A stretch of 64,000 bases of DNA from Vibrio ichthyoenteri ATCC 700023 (GTDB taxonomy: Bacteria; Pseudomonadota; Gammaproteobacteria; Enterobacterales; Vibrionaceae). The position numbers and the translations under genes are program-made. Positions 10,309 to 21,576 of the stretch are shown piece by piece (the stretch's first letter is position 1; every line of letters begins with the position of its first letter). Where the stretch lies: the NCBI RefSeq assembly GCF_000222605.1, contig NZ_AFWF01000092.1:1-64000 (forward strand). Direction: 5' to 3'. The notes under the pieces are model-generated. The model searched no databases. It was not told where the DNA came from and worked only from the letters and a program-made list of their open reading frames with translations.

Positions 10309-10991
10309 AGCCCTCTAGCAACCCTTTAAGTATGCTCGTCGACATCTTCCGTTCGCCTAGCGCTTGTTTTCTCGCCCTGCACCAAAATGGTATGTGGGGT
10401 TGGCAACCTTTCATCGTATTGCTGGTCACGCCCTTTCTCTTCTGGGGTGCATACTTTGATCTGGTTAATTTTGCATGGTTAAAGCAAGCATTGCTGCCTC
10501 AGTTACAGCAAGTCAATCCAAGCCAAGTTGCGTTGCTTGATGCCAACACCTTGATGGCCAGCGAGATCATTGCGGATATCCTTGGTCGCATCACCAGCGT
10601 GGCATTACTGGCCTTTTGGTTTCATTTTGCAACCAAGCCAAGTCAGCATCAACACGGCTACTGGAAATGGTTTGCCGCAAGCTGCGCAATATTGTTTCCA
10701 GCCGTACTCGGTGATCTTGCAAGCTATGTCAGTGCGTTATTAAAGCATGGCCAAGTGATGAGTTATGCCGCCAATTTAAACAGCCTCAACGGGCTAATTA
10801 AGCTACCAATGACCAGTGATTGGTTTTCATTTGCGAGTTCATTGCCACTGTTAATGCCATGGTACATCGCACTTGGCTACGCCGCTGTCGGCACATGGAC
10901 CGAATTTGAACGAGGCCAAGCACTGGCTATTGCAGCACTGCCTTGGCTCGTGGTCTACACGCTTTGGGCGCTATTTTTGCTGATTTTCTAA
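10305..10991 (+). CDS. YIP1-family integral membrane protein
   Basis: The 228-residue protein has about five hydrophobic segments, including GWQPFIVLLVTPFLFWGAYF (about 29-48) and LAIAALPWLVVYTLWALFLL near the C-terminus. The pattern fits bacterial Yip1-domain proteins, whose role is unknown. The start ATG overlaps the mltD stop by 4 bases (ATGA), so translational coupling with the murein hydrolase is likely. That suggests, but does not prove, a link to the cell envelope. Confidence 0.7.
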   Translation: MKPSSNPLSMLVDIFRSPSACFLALHQNGMWGWQPFIVLLVTPFLFWGAYFDLVNFAWLKQALLPQLQQVNPSQVALLDANTLMASEIIADILGRITSVALLAFWFHFATKPSQHQHGYWKWFAASCAILFPAVLGDLASYVSALLKHGQVMSYAANLNSLNGLIKLPMTSDWFSFASSLPLLMPWYIALGYAAVGTWTEFERGQALAIAALPWLVVYTLWALFLLIF

Positions 10992-11004
10992 CGCAAAACT
11001 CCGC

Positions 11005-11868
11005 TTACGGCAGTAAGCGGAAGTAGACTTCAATCGGATTGTGATCAGAGGCGTCAGAAATGGGCGCCTCTGCTTTTTCTAACCTCAAACCACGGTAGAA
11101 CAAGTGATCAAGTGGCAATCCATTAATAAACAGCTTGCGATGATCAAGCTGATACTCCACCTCTTGGACTCCAACTCGCGCCAATACCTGTTTCATCACC
11201 CTCAATCGCTCTTCACTCCAACTATTAAAATCACCTGCCACAATGATTGGGCCGAGATGAGCTTGTAATACATTGGCTAATTTTTCTAGCTGATGGTGGT
11301 ACTCTTGTGTGCCATAGGTAAAGTTCACCGCGTGAATATTTACCACTGCTAAGGTTTGCCCATTAGACAAAGGGTAAGTAGCATACAGCGCGGATTTAGG
11401 TAAGCGTAGCCAAGGCTCCATCTCAGTATAACCACAGGCTCGCTGCGGCAACTGATGCGCAAGGTTGAGTACCCCTGCTGATGTATCAAACGCCTTAAAC
11501 GCATCGACTAAGTTACCGCTCCACTGTCCCGCGTCAATCCATTCCCGTAGTTGCGGGGTCATGCTTGCCTCTTGCAATAACAGCAACTGCTTATCTTGAG
11601 CAAATCCATTCAGTTCGGACTGCCAATTACTGCGATTCTGCTTATAAATATTCCATACCAACAAGTTAAGTTGACCATTATGATCAATCGCTTGCGGTTG
11701 AGGATTTTGATAACACGCTAACTCGGGATGAAGATCATTATCCGATATTGCTGGCGGCGTAATAGTGGTCACCTGAGCTGATTCAGGTAAGGTAAAAATA
11801 GCTTGATAGGTAAAATAGGTCGCAGCGGTGATCACGCTTGTCAGCGCAAAGAGAATTCTTTTTTTCAT
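11005..11868 (-). CDS. Endonuclease/exonuclease/phosphatase-family protein (YafD-like)
   Basis: The protein is an EEP-fold hydrolase of the UPF0294/YafD group with unknown substrate. An N-terminal hydrophobic segment (MKKRILFALTSVITAATY) anchors or exports it. The EEP motifs are LNLLVWNIYKQNR (about residues 62-74), LLLQEAS, IIVAGDFNSWSEERL and the terminal SDASDHNPIEV, holding the catalytic Asp, Asn and His. The reading frame can extend to a GTG at 11886. The ATG at 11868 is preferred because it begins the signal-like helix, though neither start has a clear ribosome-binding site. An 8-bp hairpin covers its last codons at the convergent junction. Confidence 0.8.
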   Translation of the reverse strand: MKKRILFALTSVITAATYFTYQAIFTLPESAQVTTITPPAISDNDLHPELACYQNPQPQAIDHNGQLNLLVWNIYKQNRSNWQSELNGFAQDKQLLLLQEASMTPQLREWIDAGQWSGNLVDAFKAFDTSAGVLNLAHQLPQRACGYTEMEPWLRLPKSALYATYPLSNGQTLAVVNIHAVNFTYGTQEYHHQLEKLANVLQAHLGPIIVAGDFNSWSEERLRVMKQVLARVGVQEVEYQLDHRKLFINGLPLDHLFYRGLRLEKAEAPISDASDHNPIEVYFRLLP

Positions 11869-11950
11869 AATGTGGATAGTGCTCACTCAGTCAAATACTG
11901 ATTGAATATCCTTATTGATTTAAAGCATTGCCATCCAATATGGACTGCCA

Positions 11951-11978
11951 AAAAATAAAAGAGCCATGCGGCTCTTTT
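11951..11978 (-). terminator. Intrinsic terminator after glnB
   Basis: The arms AAAAGAGCC and GGCTCTTTT form a 9-bp stem with loop ATGC. On the minus strand they are followed by a TTTTATTTTTT tract, directly downstream of the glnB stop. Confidence 0.88.
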
Positions 11979-11985
11979 CTCTGAA

Positions 11986-12333
<348 letters not shown>

Positions 12334-12399
12334 TTAAACTTACGTTGTTTCCATCATTATCACAAAAAGAGCTGAGAATAAAAAGCCCAAGCCTCTAGC

Positions 12400-13710
12400 C
12401 TAGCGTGCTTTTGCTCGCCAATCTAACTTATAACCCTTGCCGATATAGGGTTTACAAACGAATAAACCCACAACCGCTGCGACTTCATCGCCACACATGA
12501 CGATTGGCGTTCGACGCCTTAACCAACTCGGCACCCCGTATTCTTGAAACAACTTTTTCAACTTACGGCTATGACCACGACCAATAGGATGCGCCGTTAA
12601 ACCTTCTGGATTAAACCTCACTGAAAGCTGAGCTAACTGTTGCTCGCTAAAAGTCATCTCTCCCGCGACATCGGCCGATAAATGCAATGTACCCAGTTGT
12701 TCAGGAAGTGACACAGCTTGTCCGATAAAGAGAGGGGCTTGCCATTCGCTCACAGATTGAGTCGGTAACACTTGATATAGACGCTGAGCAAAGCGGCGAA
12801 TCTGTACCTGTGCTAAAACCAAATTGGGATTAGCGTCCTCTACTGCCAAGGCAACTTGCTGCCAAATCAAGGTTAAATGACCGCGACTAGGCATACGCAA
12901 CTTTGCGTGCGCAAACCACATCCGCAGCAATTGCATTCGTACACGATCACTTTTCTCTGCTAGCCCTTCAATTGAGAGGCTACCATCATCGGCTAGTAAT
13001 GTGTGTAACTGCTCTGTGAGCAGCTCTGCGAGCAACGCTTCTTGTTCTGCACATAATTCAGCACTACGTTGTACTGATGTATGAATATGAGGCCAGCGTT
13101 GTTTCAATATTGGCGCAACTTGATGGCGAATAAAATTGCGATCAAAACGAGTGTCTTGATTGCTTTCATCTTCTACCCACTGTAACTGCAACTCATGGGC
13201 GACTCGTTCAATCTCATCGCGGCGCACTCTTAATAGTGGTCGTAATAGGACACCCTCGCGCCACGGCATGGCCTGCGCCATCGCAGAAAGCCCTTTAGGA
13301 CCACTGCCACGCTTCAGCGCCAACAGGAACGTTTCTAGCTGGTCATCACTGTGTTGCCCCGTCAGCAGAATATCACCTTGCGAAACATGCTGAGCCAAAG
13401 CTTGATAACGCGCTTCACGAGCGCACGCTTCTACGCTTTGTCCATCATAATCAAGTTGAACTCTTTCTATCAAACATTCAATCGCGACCTCTTTACACCA
13501 CTGTTGACATTGACTAGCCCACACGTCAGCGTTGTCACTCAACCCATGATGAACGTGCACTGCAATACAATGCGCTCCGCTCTCCTGCTGATAGCGACTC
13601 AGTAGCGCTAACAACAGACGCGAATCGACTCCTCCGCTAAATGCGAGTACGATCTTGTTCGGTTGATAACTTTGCAGTGATTGAGTTAAAAGGGCGTAAA
13701 GGGAATCCAT
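12400..13710 (-). CDS. tilS: tRNA(Ile)-lysidine synthetase
   Basis: TilS converts C34 of the CAU-anticodon tRNA-Ile to lysidine, allowing AUA decoding. The PP-loop ATPase motif is AFSGGVDSRLLL (about residues 23-34), followed by HVHHGLSDNADVW and TGQHSDDQLETFLLALKRGSG, which are diagnostic of the family. The middle and C-terminal domains are present, including the KLKKLFQEYGVPSWLRRR segment near the end. Length of 436 residues is normal. It is the last gene of the rpsB-tilS cluster and is separated from accA by a strong terminator, so it probably has its own promoter. Confidence 0.95.
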   Translation of the reverse strand: MDSLYALLTQSLQSYQPNKIVLAFSGGVDSRLLLALLSRYQQESGAHCIAVHVHHGLSDNADVWASQCQQWCKEVAIECLIERVQLDYDGQSVEACAREARYQALAQHVSQGDILLTGQHSDDQLETFLLALKRGSGPKGLSAMAQAMPWREGVLLRPLLRVRRDEIERVAHELQLQWVEDESNQDTRFDRNFIRHQVAPILKQRWPHIHTSVQRSAELCAEQEALLAELLTEQLHTLLADDGSLSIEGLAEKSDRVRMQLLRMWFAHAKLRMPSRGHLTLIWQQVALAVEDANPNLVLAQVQIRRFAQRLYQVLPTQSVSEWQAPLFIGQAVSLPEQLGTLHLSADVAGEMTFSEQQLAQLSVRFNPEGLTAHPIGRGHSRKLKKLFQEYGVPSWLRRRTPIVMCGDEVAAVVGLFVCKPYIGKGYKLDWRAKAR

Positions 13711-13757
13711 GACCGCTCACGAAAAGTAGGAAAGTAATGCTTATTCTACAGCAAAAT

Positions 13758-13789
13758 AAAAAGGGTTGAGACCATGCTCAACCCTTTTC
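13758..13789 (-). terminator. Intrinsic terminator after accA
   Basis: The arms AAAAGGGTTGAG and CTCAACCCTTTT form a perfect 12-bp stem with a 6-base loop between accA and tilS. T-rich sequence follows on the minus strand. Confidence 0.88.
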
Positions 13790-13805
13790 GACATTTAACA
13801 ACTTA

Positions 13806-14765
13806 TCAGCAGTAGCCGTAGCTCATCAAACGCTGGTAACGACGAGCCATTAACGCTTCTTCGTCAAACTGTTCCAACTCATTGAGCTGACGCAGTAGCG
13901 TCTCTTTGATATTTTCCGCTGTTTGCTTATGGTTGCTGTGTGCACCACCTAACGGCTCACTGATGATCTCATCGATAAGCTCAAGCTCTTTTAAGCGCGG
14001 AGCAATAAGGCCCATCGCTTCAGCAGCTTGTGGGGCTTTATCGGAATCGCGCCACAAAATAGAGGCACAACCTTCTGGCGAAATAACCGAATACGTCGAG
14101 TACTGTAGCATGTTAACGTAATCACCCACGCCAATCGCCAGTGCACCACCTGAACCACCTTCTCCAACAACGTTACAGATAACTGGAACGGTTAGACCGG
14201 CCATCACTTTAAGGTTAGTTGCGATCGCTTCTGATTGACCACGTTCTTCGGCACCAAGACCTGGGTATGCACCTGCGGTATCAATGAACGTAATGATTGG
14301 CATTTTAAAACGCTCAGCGGTTTGCATTAAACGCAGCGCTTTACGGTAACCTTCTGGTTTTGGCATGCCAAAGTTACGTTTCACTTTTTCTTTAGTTTCA
14401 CGACCTTTTTGGTGACCAATGATCATCACTGGACGACCTTCTAAACGCGCAATACCACCAACAATGGCTTTATCATCCGCGTATGCACGATCACCAGCAA
14501 GCTCATCAAATTCTGTAAAGATATGCTCGATGTAATCTAAGGTATATGGACGACGAGGGTGACGAGCAAGTTGAGCTGTTTCCCACGCACCTAAATCACT
14601 GAAGACTTTCTTCTTAAGCTCTAAGCTCTTCTTCTCTAGCTGCTCAATCTCTTTATTAAGATCAACACCAGCATCACCACCATGGCGAGAAACGTCGCGC
14701 AGAGCTTCGATTTTAGCTTCAAGTTCTGCGATAGGCTTTTCAAATTCTAGAAAGTTTAGGCTCAT
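13806..14765 (-). CDS. accA: Acetyl-CoA carboxylase carboxyltransferase subunit alpha
   Basis: AccA pairs with AccD to transfer the carboxyl group from carboxybiotin to acetyl-CoA, making malonyl-CoA for fatty-acid synthesis. The 319-residue length equals that of E. coli AccA. Family signatures include [46 protein letters not shown] and [15 protein letters not shown], which form the crotonase-like active-site oxyanion holes. It lies 37 bp downstream of dnaE, in the conserved dnaE-accA order. Confidence 0.97.
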   Translation of the reverse strand: MSLNFLEFEKPIAELEAKIEALRDVSRHGGDAGVDLNKEIEQLEKKSLELKKKVFSDLGAWETAQLARHPRRPYTLDYIEHIFTEFDELAGDRAYADDKAIVGGIARLEGRPVMIIGHQKGRETKEKVKRNFGMPKPEGYRKALRLMQTAERFKMPIITFIDTAGAYPGLGAEERGQSEAIATNLKVMAGLTVPVICNVVGEGGSGGALAIGVGDYVNMLQYSTYSVISPEGCASILWRDSDKAPQAAEAMGLIAPRLKELELIDEIISEPLGGAHSNHKQTAENIKETLLRQLNELEQFDEEALMARRYQRLMSYGYC

Positions 14766-14802
14766 CTATCGATCCTTTTCTATTCGGCAATTGGTGCCAA
14801 AT

Positions 14803-17800
14803 TTAGTTAAATTCGAGTTCTACTTGGTCAGATCCAAGCAGCTGTTTTAAATCATCAAGTAGCGAGTCGCTTGGCGTTACGCGCCACTCTGTGCCCAAGG
14901 TTAAACGCGCTCTGGCATCTGAACGTTGGTAGTATACATGGACAGGAATCGTTCCTGCACGATGAGGCTCTAAGATGGAATTAAAGCGCTCAAAAAATTG
15001 GTTATCGATTTGCGTTTCGCTTATCGATACTGAAAGGCCGCGTGCATATTTTTCACGGGCACTGCCAAGATCCATGACCTCGCGCGCGGTCATTTTAAGA
15101 CCCCCATTGAAATCATCAAAGCTGACCTGTCCGGAAACCACTAAAATTTTATCGCTTTCAAGCAATTCTGCATATCGTTCTAGTGCATCTGAGAACAACA
15201 TCACTTCCATTCGGCCGCTGCGATCATCCAGTGTCATTAAACCAATACGATTACCACGTTTAGTGGTCATCACTCTTGCTGCGATAACCAAACCAGCAAT
15301 TGTAACCGATTGGTCACGTCTGGTTGGTGTTGCGTCATTCAATCGACAGCTGGTGTATTTGCCCAATTCTTTGATGTAGGCATTAATTGGGTGACCGGTC
15401 AAATACAGGCCTAATGTATCACGTTCGCCCTCAAGCCAAACTTTTTCTGGCCACGGTGGCACTTTGGTGTATTTGTGCTCAACTTCTTCTGGTGCTTCTG
15501 TCAGTACACCAAATAAATCAGTTTGACCAAAGGATTCCGCTTGGTGATGCTGACTCGCCGCTTTAACGGCATCATTGAGCGATGCCATCAATGCCGCGCG
15601 ATGTGGGCCTAGACGATCCAATGCGCCAGCGTAAATCAGTTTTTCAATCACGCGCTTGTTGACCTTTTTCAGATCAATACGCGCACAGAAATCGAATAAA
15701 TCTTTAAAGTGACCATCTTGGTTACGTGACGCAAGTATCGCTTCAATTGGGCCTTCACCCACACCTTTAATTGCACCAATACCATAAACGATAGCGCCAT
15801 CTTCATCGACATTGAAGCGGTACAAGCCTGAGTTAATATCTGGCGGCAACACTTTCAGTTTCATGCGCAAGCATTCATCGACCAAGCCTACCACTTTTTC
15901 AGTGTTGTCCATATCGGCCGTCATTACCGCAGCCATAAATTCCGCTGGGTAATGAGTTTTTAACCACAGTGTTTGGTAAGAAACTAGCGCGTAAGCAGCT
16001 GAGTGCGATTTGTTAAAACCGTAACCGGCAAACTTTTCCACCAAGTCGAAGATTTTCATCGCCAACTCGCCGTCTACGCCATTGGCTATTGCCCCCTCCT
16101 CAAAGGTGGCACGCTGCTTGGCCATTTCTTCCGGCTTTTTCTTACCCATCGCACGACGAAGCATATCCGCCCCACCAAGGGTGTAACCAGAAAGAACCTG
16201 AGCGATTTGCATAACCTGTTCTTGATACAAGATGATGCCGTACGTCGGTTCTAGGATCTCTTTTAATGACTCATGTTGCCACTTTTCATCTGGGTAAGAG
16301 ACCGCCTCTCGACCATGCTTTCGGTCGATAAAGTTATCTACCATGCCCGATTGCAGAGGACCGGGACGGAACAAAGCCACCAATGCGATGATATCTTCAA
16401 AACAGTCCGGTTGTAGGCGCTTGATCAGCTCTTTCATACCACGAGATTCAAGCTGGAATACCGCGGTCGTTTCTGAATTTTGCAGTACTCGGAACGACGC
16501 TTCATCGACCAGTGGAATAGACTCAATCCGCACTGGCGCTTGCCCTTCGCGTTCAAGTCTTGGGTTGATCAGTCGCAACGCCCAATCAATGATGGTTAAG
16601 GTACGCAAGCCCAAGAAGTCGAACTTAACCAAACCGGCAGTTTCAACGTCATTCTTATCAAATTGCGTAACCGGAAAGTGCCCCTCTGTATCGGCGTAAA
16701 TCGGGGCAAAGTCAGTAATGGTGGTTGGCGAAATAACCACACCACCAGCGTGCTTACCGGCGTTGCGTGTACAGCCTTCCAAAATACGACACTTATCAAT
16801 CAGTTCTTTGACGTCTTCGTCTGCTGCATACAGCTCCGGCAAGGCAGGCTCTGCGGCAAAGGCTTTTTCGAGTGTCATACCCGGATCTGGCGGCACAAGC
16901 TTCGAGATACGGTCAACAAAACCAAATGGATGACCTAGAACACGGCCAACATCGCGAATAACCGCTTTTGCTGCCATGGTACCGAAAGTGATGATCTGCG
17001 ACACCGCATCACGACCATACATTTCGGCTACGTGATCAATTACTTGATCACGTTTATCCATGCAGAAATCGACATCGAAGTCGGGCATCGATACACGTTC
17101 TGGGTTCAAGAAACGTTCGAATAGAAGATCGTATTCAAGTGGGTCCAAATCGGTAATTTTCAGCGCATAAGCCACCAATGACCCCGCACCTGAACCACGA
17201 CCTGGCCCTACTGGGATTTCATTATCTTTTGACCATTGGATAAACTCCATTACGATCAAGAAATAGCCTGGGAACCCCATTTGGTTAATTACGTCCAACT
17301 CAACTTGTAGACGATCATCATATTCAGGGCGACGAGCTAATCGCGTCGCTTCATCTGGGAAAAGGAACTCTAAACGCTCCTCCAGTCCCTCACGTGACTT
17401 CATTACCAAGAAGTCCGTTTCTTCCATCCCTTCGGTTGGGAAAGCAGGTAGGAAGTATTCCCACAGCCTAACGGTCACGTTACAACGCTTAGCAATCTCT
17501 ACACTGTTCTCCAGCGCTTCGGGGATGTCCGCAAATAGCTCGCACATCTCTTCTTCACTGCGCAGGTATTGCTGAGCACTGTAGTTTTTCGGTCGACGGG
17601 GATCTTCTAGCGTATATCCATCGTGGATGGCGACGCGGATTTCATGCGCATCAAACAATTCTTCACGCAGAAAAACCACTTCGTTGGTTGCCACAACCGG
17701 CAAATCAGAGCGTTCGGCCAGATCGAGAGCGAAGTGTAAGTAGCTTTCTTCATCAACACGGCCAGTACGCGTTAATTCTAGATAGAAGCGGTCGGCAAAA

Positions 17801-18282
17801 TGTTGCTGATAAAAGCTCACGCATTGATTAACAAGGACTTGGTTACCTTTGAGTAACGCTTTACCAATCTCACCACTTTTTCCGCCGGAAAGAACAATCA
17901 GCCCTTCGGCTAATTCCACTAACCACGCTTTATCGATCACAGGCTGATGTTGGACATGGCCACGCAGATAAGCTTTCGAAATCAATAACGTCAGGTTTTT
18001 ATAACCGGTATTATCACTGGCGATCACGGTTAACTTGGTCAGTTCATCACCGAATTCCGGTGACTGCATGACAAAATCAGCACCAATGATCGGCTTGATA
18101 CCACAGCCATGTGCAGCTCCGTAAAACTTAACTAAGCCGCACAAGTTGGTAAAATCGGTTAACGCCATCGCAGGCATACCCATCTCGGCGACTTTTTTCA
18201 CCAATGGCGGCACTTTTGATAGGCCATCGATCATGGAGTAGTCGCTGTGTACACGAAGATGGATAAACTTTGGTTCTGACAT
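14803..18282 (-). CDS. dnaE: DNA polymerase III alpha subunit
   Basis: DnaE is the replicative polymerase catalytic subunit, which works with DnaQ epsilon (also in this window). At 1159 residues it is full length. The N-terminal PHP domain starts with [16 protein letters not shown]. The polymerase palm contains [16 protein letters not shown] and [13 protein letters not shown] (near residue 400) with catalytic aspartates. [18 protein letters not shown] lies in the fingers region. The OB-fold segment is around [18 protein letters not shown] (about 990-1010), and the tau-binding C-terminal domain follows. It is followed by accA in the same direction. Confidence 0.97.
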   Translation of the reverse strand: MSEPKFIHLRVHSDYSMIDGLSKVPPLVKKVAEMGMPAMALTDFTNLCGLVKFYGAAHGCGIKPIIGADFVMQSPEFGDELTKLTVIASDNTGYKNLTLLISKAYLRGHVQHQPVIDKAWLVELAEGLIVLSGGKSGEIGKALLKGNQVLVNQCVSFYQQHFADRFYLELTRTGRVDEESYLHFALDLAERSDLPVVATNEVVFLREELFDAHEIRVAIHDGYTLEDPRRPKNYSAQQYLRSEEEMCELFADIPEALENSVEIAKRCNVTVRLWEYFLPAFPTEGMEETDFLVMKSREGLEERLEFLFPDEATRLARRPEYDDRLQVELDVINQMGFPGYFLIVMEFIQWSKDNEIPVGPGRGSGAGSLVAYALKITDLDPLEYDLLFERFLNPERVSMPDFDVDFCMDKRDQVIDHVAEMYGRDAVSQIITFGTMAAKAVIRDVGRVLGHPFGFVDRISKLVPPDPGMTLEKAFAAEPALPELYAADEDVKELIDKCRILEGCTRNAGKHAGGVVISPTTITDFAPIYADTEGHFPVTQFDKNDVETAGLVKFDFLGLRTLTIIDWALRLINPRLEREGQAPVRIESIPLVDEASFRVLQNSETTAVFQLESRGMKELIKRLQPDCFEDIIALVALFRPGPLQSGMVDNFIDRKHGREAVSYPDEKWQHESLKEILEPTYGIILYQEQVMQIAQVLSGYTLGGADMLRRAMGKKKPEEMAKQRATFEEGAIANGVDGELAMKIFDLVEKFAGYGFNKSHSAAYALVSYQTLWLKTHYPAEFMAAVMTADMDNTEKVVGLVDECLRMKLKVLPPDINSGLYRFNVDEDGAIVYGIGAIKGVGEGPIEAILASRNQDGHFKDLFDFCARIDLKKVNKRVIEKLIYAGALDRLGPHRAALMASLNDAVKAASQHHQAESFGQTDLFGVLTEAPEEVEHKYTKVPPWPEKVWLEGERDTLGLYLTGHPINAYIKELGKYTSCRLNDATPTRRDQSVTIAGLVIAARVMTTKRGNRIGLMTLDDRSGRMEVMLFSDALERYAELLESDKILVVSGQVSFDDFNGGLKMTAREVMDLGSAREKYARGLSVSISETQIDNQFFERFNSILEPHRAGTIPVHVYYQRSDARARLTLGTEWRVTPSDSLLDDLKQLLGSDQVELEFN

Positions 18283-18337
18283 TAATTCTTTCCGGTGTTG
18301 ACGCTATATTCTTGGCTATGGTTATTCTACGTGATTG

Positions 18338-18955
18338 TTACTCTAATCCGAGCGCTTTTTTCACTGGTTTGAAGCTTTTCCGATGTTGTTCAATCACGCC
18401 ATGCTGCTCAATCGCTTCAAAATGTGCTTTGGTTGGATACCCTTTATGTTTGGCAAAGCCAAACTGTGGATATTGTTTGTCCAACTCTTCCATCTCTTGG
18501 TCACGAACCACTTTTGCAATGATCGACGCGGCACTGATTTGAGCAACGCGTAAATCACCTTTCACCACCGCGATCGCATCCATCGGCAATGCCGGGCAGC
18601 GGTTACCATCAATCAGCGCTAGGTCTGGCTGCACCGATAAACCAGCAATGGCACGCTGCATCGCCACCATAGTTGCTTGCAAAATATTAAGTTCGTCAAT
18701 CTCTTCTGGAGAACAGCGTCCTACCGCCCAAGCAAGGGCTTTTTCTTGAATCTCAGGAAGCAACGCAAGGCGCTTTTTCTCACTCAGTTTTTTTGAGTCA
18801 TTAAGGCCTTCAATTGGGTTGTTCGGATCAAGAATCACAGCAGCCGTCACGACATCGCCAACCAATGGACCACGTCCTACTTCATCAACTCCGGCTATTA
18901 ACTGATAGCCTTGCGGATACTCAAATGGTGGCAGCTCTTTTTTGTCTTTGCTCAT
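18338..18955 (-). CDS. rnhB: Ribonuclease HII
   Basis: RNase HII removes single ribonucleotides embedded in DNA and RNA of hybrids. The signature [15 protein letters not shown] (about residues 22-36) contains the catalytic DEXGRG, with further acidic ligands in LIDGNR and SIIAKVVRD. At 205 residues the length is normal. Its ATG overlaps the lpxB stop by 4 bases (ATGA), so the two are translationally coupled. Lipid A synthesis and genome maintenance are joined here in the same way as in E. coli. Confidence 0.96.
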   Translation of the reverse strand: MSKDKKELPPFEYPQGYQLIAGVDEVGRGPLVGDVVTAAVILDPNNPIEGLNDSKKLSEKKRLALLPEIQEKALAWAVGRCSPEEIDELNILQATMVAMQRAIAGLSVQPDLALIDGNRCPALPMDAIAVVKGDLRVAQISAASIIAKVVRDQEMEELDKQYPQFGFAKHKGYPTKAHFEAIEQHGVIEQHRKSFKPVKKALGLE

Positions 18956-20103
18956 AGCGCTTTATTCATTCCAATTAAATTTAATACTGCGGTTGCAGCC
19001 TGAGTGTCTGCGTCTTTGCGAATCCAGTGATGCATCTCGGTAAATTTATCCACCATCTGCTCACCTTCCACCCCAAATAAACGTTCAACTTCTGATGCCA
19101 AGTTTTCTGCAGTGCAATCTTGCAGCAGATACTCTTTGACCAACACTTCATCAGCTAGAATATTAGGCAATGAAACATACTTGGTTTTAACTAAACGACG
19201 CGCAATAAAAGCGGTTACTGCATTCACCTTATAGCCCACAACCATTGGACGCTTAACCAACATACATTCAAGTGCAACGGTACCTGATGCCAACATCACT
19301 ACATCTGCTGCAGTAATAACATTTTTAGCGGTGTCATCAATCAGTTTAAAATCGAGCTCTGGGGCATACTCTTGCCATGCCGCTTCAAATTGTTCACGAC
19401 GCTTTTTATTCACCAAGGCCACAACAAAACCCAAGTCAGGATGATTTTGATGCAGTTGTTTACACGCGAGAATAAATGGTTCAGCCAACATATTCAGTTC
19501 ACTGCCCCGACTGCCCGGCAACACGGCTAACCAACGTTTATCTTGCTCTAAACCGAGTAGTGTTCTTGCCGGCGCTTTCTCGGACTGTAGGGGAATAGCA
19601 TCGGCTAAGGTATGACCGATAAACTCACAAGGAACATCAAACTTATCGTAAAACGCTTTTTCAAACGGTAAGAAAGCCAATACCAAGTTGGTCGCCTTAG
19701 CAATACCGAAGATTCGTTTCTGGCGCCAAGCCCACACTGATGGGCTAACGTAATGAACCGTTTTAATGCCCGCATTCTTTAAATCAAGTTCAAGACGAAG
19801 ATTAAAATCTGGCGCATCAATTCCGACAAACACATCCGGTGGGTTTTGCGTGAAGTATTTCACCAACTCGGCTTTCACTTTCAGAAGTCGCGGTAAGCGG
19901 CCGAGAACTTCCACTAATCCCATCACTGAAAGCTCTTCCATATCAAACAAGGACTGACAACCTTGTTCAATCATCTTTGGCCCACCAATGCCCACAAACT
20001 CTGCATTAGGGTAACGCTGTTTAATCGCTTTGATAAAACCTTCGCCCAGCGTATCGCCCGAGAGCTCGCCAGCAACGATGCCGATTCGTAGTGGCCTTTC
20101 CAT
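18952..20103 (-). CDS. lpxB: Lipid-A-disaccharide synthase
   Basis: LpxB condenses UDP-2,3-diacylglucosamine with lipid X to form the lipid A disaccharide. It is a GT19 peripheral membrane glycosyltransferase of 383 residues. Typical segments are [19 protein letters not shown] at the N-terminus, [28 protein letters not shown] and [20 protein letters not shown]. It follows lpxA after an 80-bp gap that holds a terminator-like hairpin. Confidence 0.96.
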   Translation of the reverse strand: MERPLRIGIVAGELSGDTLGEGFIKAIKQRYPNAEFVGIGGPKMIEQGCQSLFDMEELSVMGLVEVLGRLPRLLKVKAELVKYFTQNPPDVFVGIDAPDFNLRLELDLKNAGIKTVHYVSPSVWAWRQKRIFGIAKATNLVLAFLPFEKAFYDKFDVPCEFIGHTLADAIPLQSEKAPARTLLGLEQDKRWLAVLPGSRGSELNMLAEPFILACKQLHQNHPDLGFVVALVNKKRREQFEAAWQEYAPELDFKLIDDTAKNVITAADVVMLASGTVALECMLVKRPMVVGYKVNAVTAFIARRLVKTKYVSLPNILADEVLVKEYLLQDCTAENLASEVERLFGVEGEQMVDKFTEMHHWIRKDADTQAATAVLNLIGMNKAL

Positions 20104-20130
20104 CTTCTAATCCTCTTACCTTAAAAACGC

Positions 20131-20162
20131 AAAAAGACCGCAGTTTATCGCTGCGATCTTTT
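20131..20162 (-). terminator. Terminator-like hairpin between lpxA and lpxB
   Basis: On the minus strand AAAGATCGCAG and CTGCGGTCTTT pair with one mismatch, followed by a T run. It lies inside what is usually an operon, so it may cause partial attenuation of lpxB-rnhB relative to lpxA. Confidence 0.7.
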
Positions 20163-20184
20163 CTTTACTCAATGACTCAGAGAC

Positions 20185-20973
20185 TTAACGGATAATGCCA
20201 CGTTCTGTTGATTCAAGTATCTTCAACATTGGCTCAATCGCAGGCCATTCTTGGGCCATTTCAGCCAGTACGGGTTTTACTTCTTCCATTGTTTTACCTG
20301 AACGGTAAATCTCTTTGTAAGCTTTCTGTAGCGCGCGGATCTCTGGTTTTTCAAAACCGTTACGCTTCAAGCCAACAAGATTAAGACCAAATGGAGAGGC
20401 GTGATTACCTTGTGCTAACACATATGGCAATACATCTTGCACAACCGCAGAACAGCCACCGATGTACGCATAAGCGCCAATGGTACAAAACGGGTGAATA
20501 GCCGAGAGCGCCATCACGCCTGCGTAATCACCAACCGTTACATGGCCACCAAGAATCGCATTGTTACCAATGTGAGTATGGTTACCGACAATCACATCGT
20601 GCGCCACGTGAGCGTTAACACACAATAAGTTATCATCACCGATAACAGTCGTCGCTTTATCTTGGGTGGTACCACGATGAATTTGTACCGCTTCACGAAT
20701 GACGTTACGATCACCAATCACAACCGTGGTATCTTCGCCGCCGTATTTTTTATCTTGGTTTTCTTCACCAATAACAGCATGAGGGAAAATTCGGTTCTCT
20801 TTGCCAATTTTGGTGTGGCCTTTGATAACCACATGAGACATTACTTCCGTTCCTTCACCAATTTCTACGTTAGCCGTAATGTAAGTGAAAGGTCCAACCG
20901 TAACGTTAGCACCAATTTTTGCACCTTCTTCTACCACCGCCGCTGGGTGGATTTGAGCGGTTTCATGAATCAT
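20185..20973 (-). CDS. lpxA: UDP-N-acetylglucosamine acyltransferase
   Basis: LpxA transfers 3-hydroxyacyl from ACP to UDP-GlcNAc, the first step of lipid A synthesis. The left-handed beta-helix is visible as hexapeptide repeats over residues 1-190. The catalytic His lies in VNAHVAHDVIVGN (near 125). An alpha-helical C-terminal domain completes 262 residues. The start at 20973 (MIHETAQIHP) is chosen because it falls one base after the fabZ stop and matches family length. The longer frame would overlap fabZ. Confidence 0.96.
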   Translation of the reverse strand: MIHETAQIHPAAVVEEGAKIGANVTVGPFTYITANVEIGEGTEVMSHVVIKGHTKIGKENRIFPHAVIGEENQDKKYGGEDTTVVIGDRNVIREAVQIHRGTTQDKATTVIGDDNLLCVNAHVAHDVIVGNHTHIGNNAILGGHVTVGDYAGVMALSAIHPFCTIGAYAYIGGCSAVVQDVLPYVLAQGNHASPFGLNLVGLKRNGFEKPEIRALQKAYKEIYRSGKTMEEVKPVLAEMAQEWPAIEPMLKILESTERGIIR

Positions 20974-20974
20974 A

Positions 20975-21433
20975 TTAAAACTCTCGACGTGCACATTTTA
21001 GATCAGCAGAACACACTACATCGCCGTCAACTTTCGCTGCACATTTGAACGCGGCGATACCACGGCGCTCTTTGATAAATTCAACTTCAATCACAAGTTG
21101 ATCACCAGGCGTCACTGGTTTACGGAATTTTGCATTATCAACACTAGCAAAATAGTAAAGTTCGTTGCCAGATGGCGCGCCAAATGATTTAAATGCTAAC
21201 AAACCCGTCGCTTGAGCCATCGCTTCAAGAATTAACACACCAGGAAAAACCGGAAGCTGAGGGAAATGACCGGTAAATTGCGGTTCGTTTACAGAGACGT
21301 TTTTGATCGCAGTTAGATACTTTTCTTCTTGGAAGTCGATAACACGATCAATCAATAAGAATGGGTAGCGATGTGGTAACAATTCCTGAATTTCAGTAAT
21401 GTTCATCGTTTTCTTCTCAGTAGTCAAAGTCAT
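20975..21433 (-). CDS. fabZ: 3-hydroxyacyl-ACP dehydratase FabZ
   Basis: FabZ dehydrates 3-hydroxyacyl-ACP to trans-2-enoyl-ACP in fatty-acid elongation. It competes with LpxA and LpxD for 3-hydroxymyristoyl-ACP. The hot-dog fold signature is [20 protein letters not shown], with the catalytic His and Glu. The start [15 protein letters not shown] aligns with the E. coli N-terminus, though the second ATG (MNITEI) has a plausible GAGAAG ribosome-binding sequence and could also be used. Its stop sits one base before the lpxA start. Confidence 0.95.
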   Translation of the reverse strand: MTLTTEKKTMNITEIQELLPHRYPFLLIDRVIDFQEEKYLTAIKNVSVNEPQFTGHFPQLPVFPGVLILEAMAQATGLLAFKSFGAPSGNELYYFASVDNAKFRKPVTPGDQLVIEVEFIKERRGIAAFKCAAKVDGDVVCSADLKCARREF

Positions 21434-21531
21434 ATTCCTAAATATTTGAATGCTAAATTTGGTTTCTGGTTAGCATTATACCCAACTAACGCCTTGATGC
21501 TAAGTGCCATCACGTTTAGTTAAGTATAGAG

Positions 21532-21557
21532 AAAAAAGACCCGCACTCGCGAGTCTT
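21532..21557 (-). terminator. Intrinsic terminator after lpxD
   Basis: On the minus strand AAGACTCGC pairs with GCGGGTCTT (one G-U pair) around a GAGT loop, followed by TTTTTT. It lies about 20 bp after the lpxD stop. fabZ, 100 bp further on, may need its own promoter or readthrough. Confidence 0.8.
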
Positions 21558-21576
21558 CTTATTGCCAAAAAAGGGG

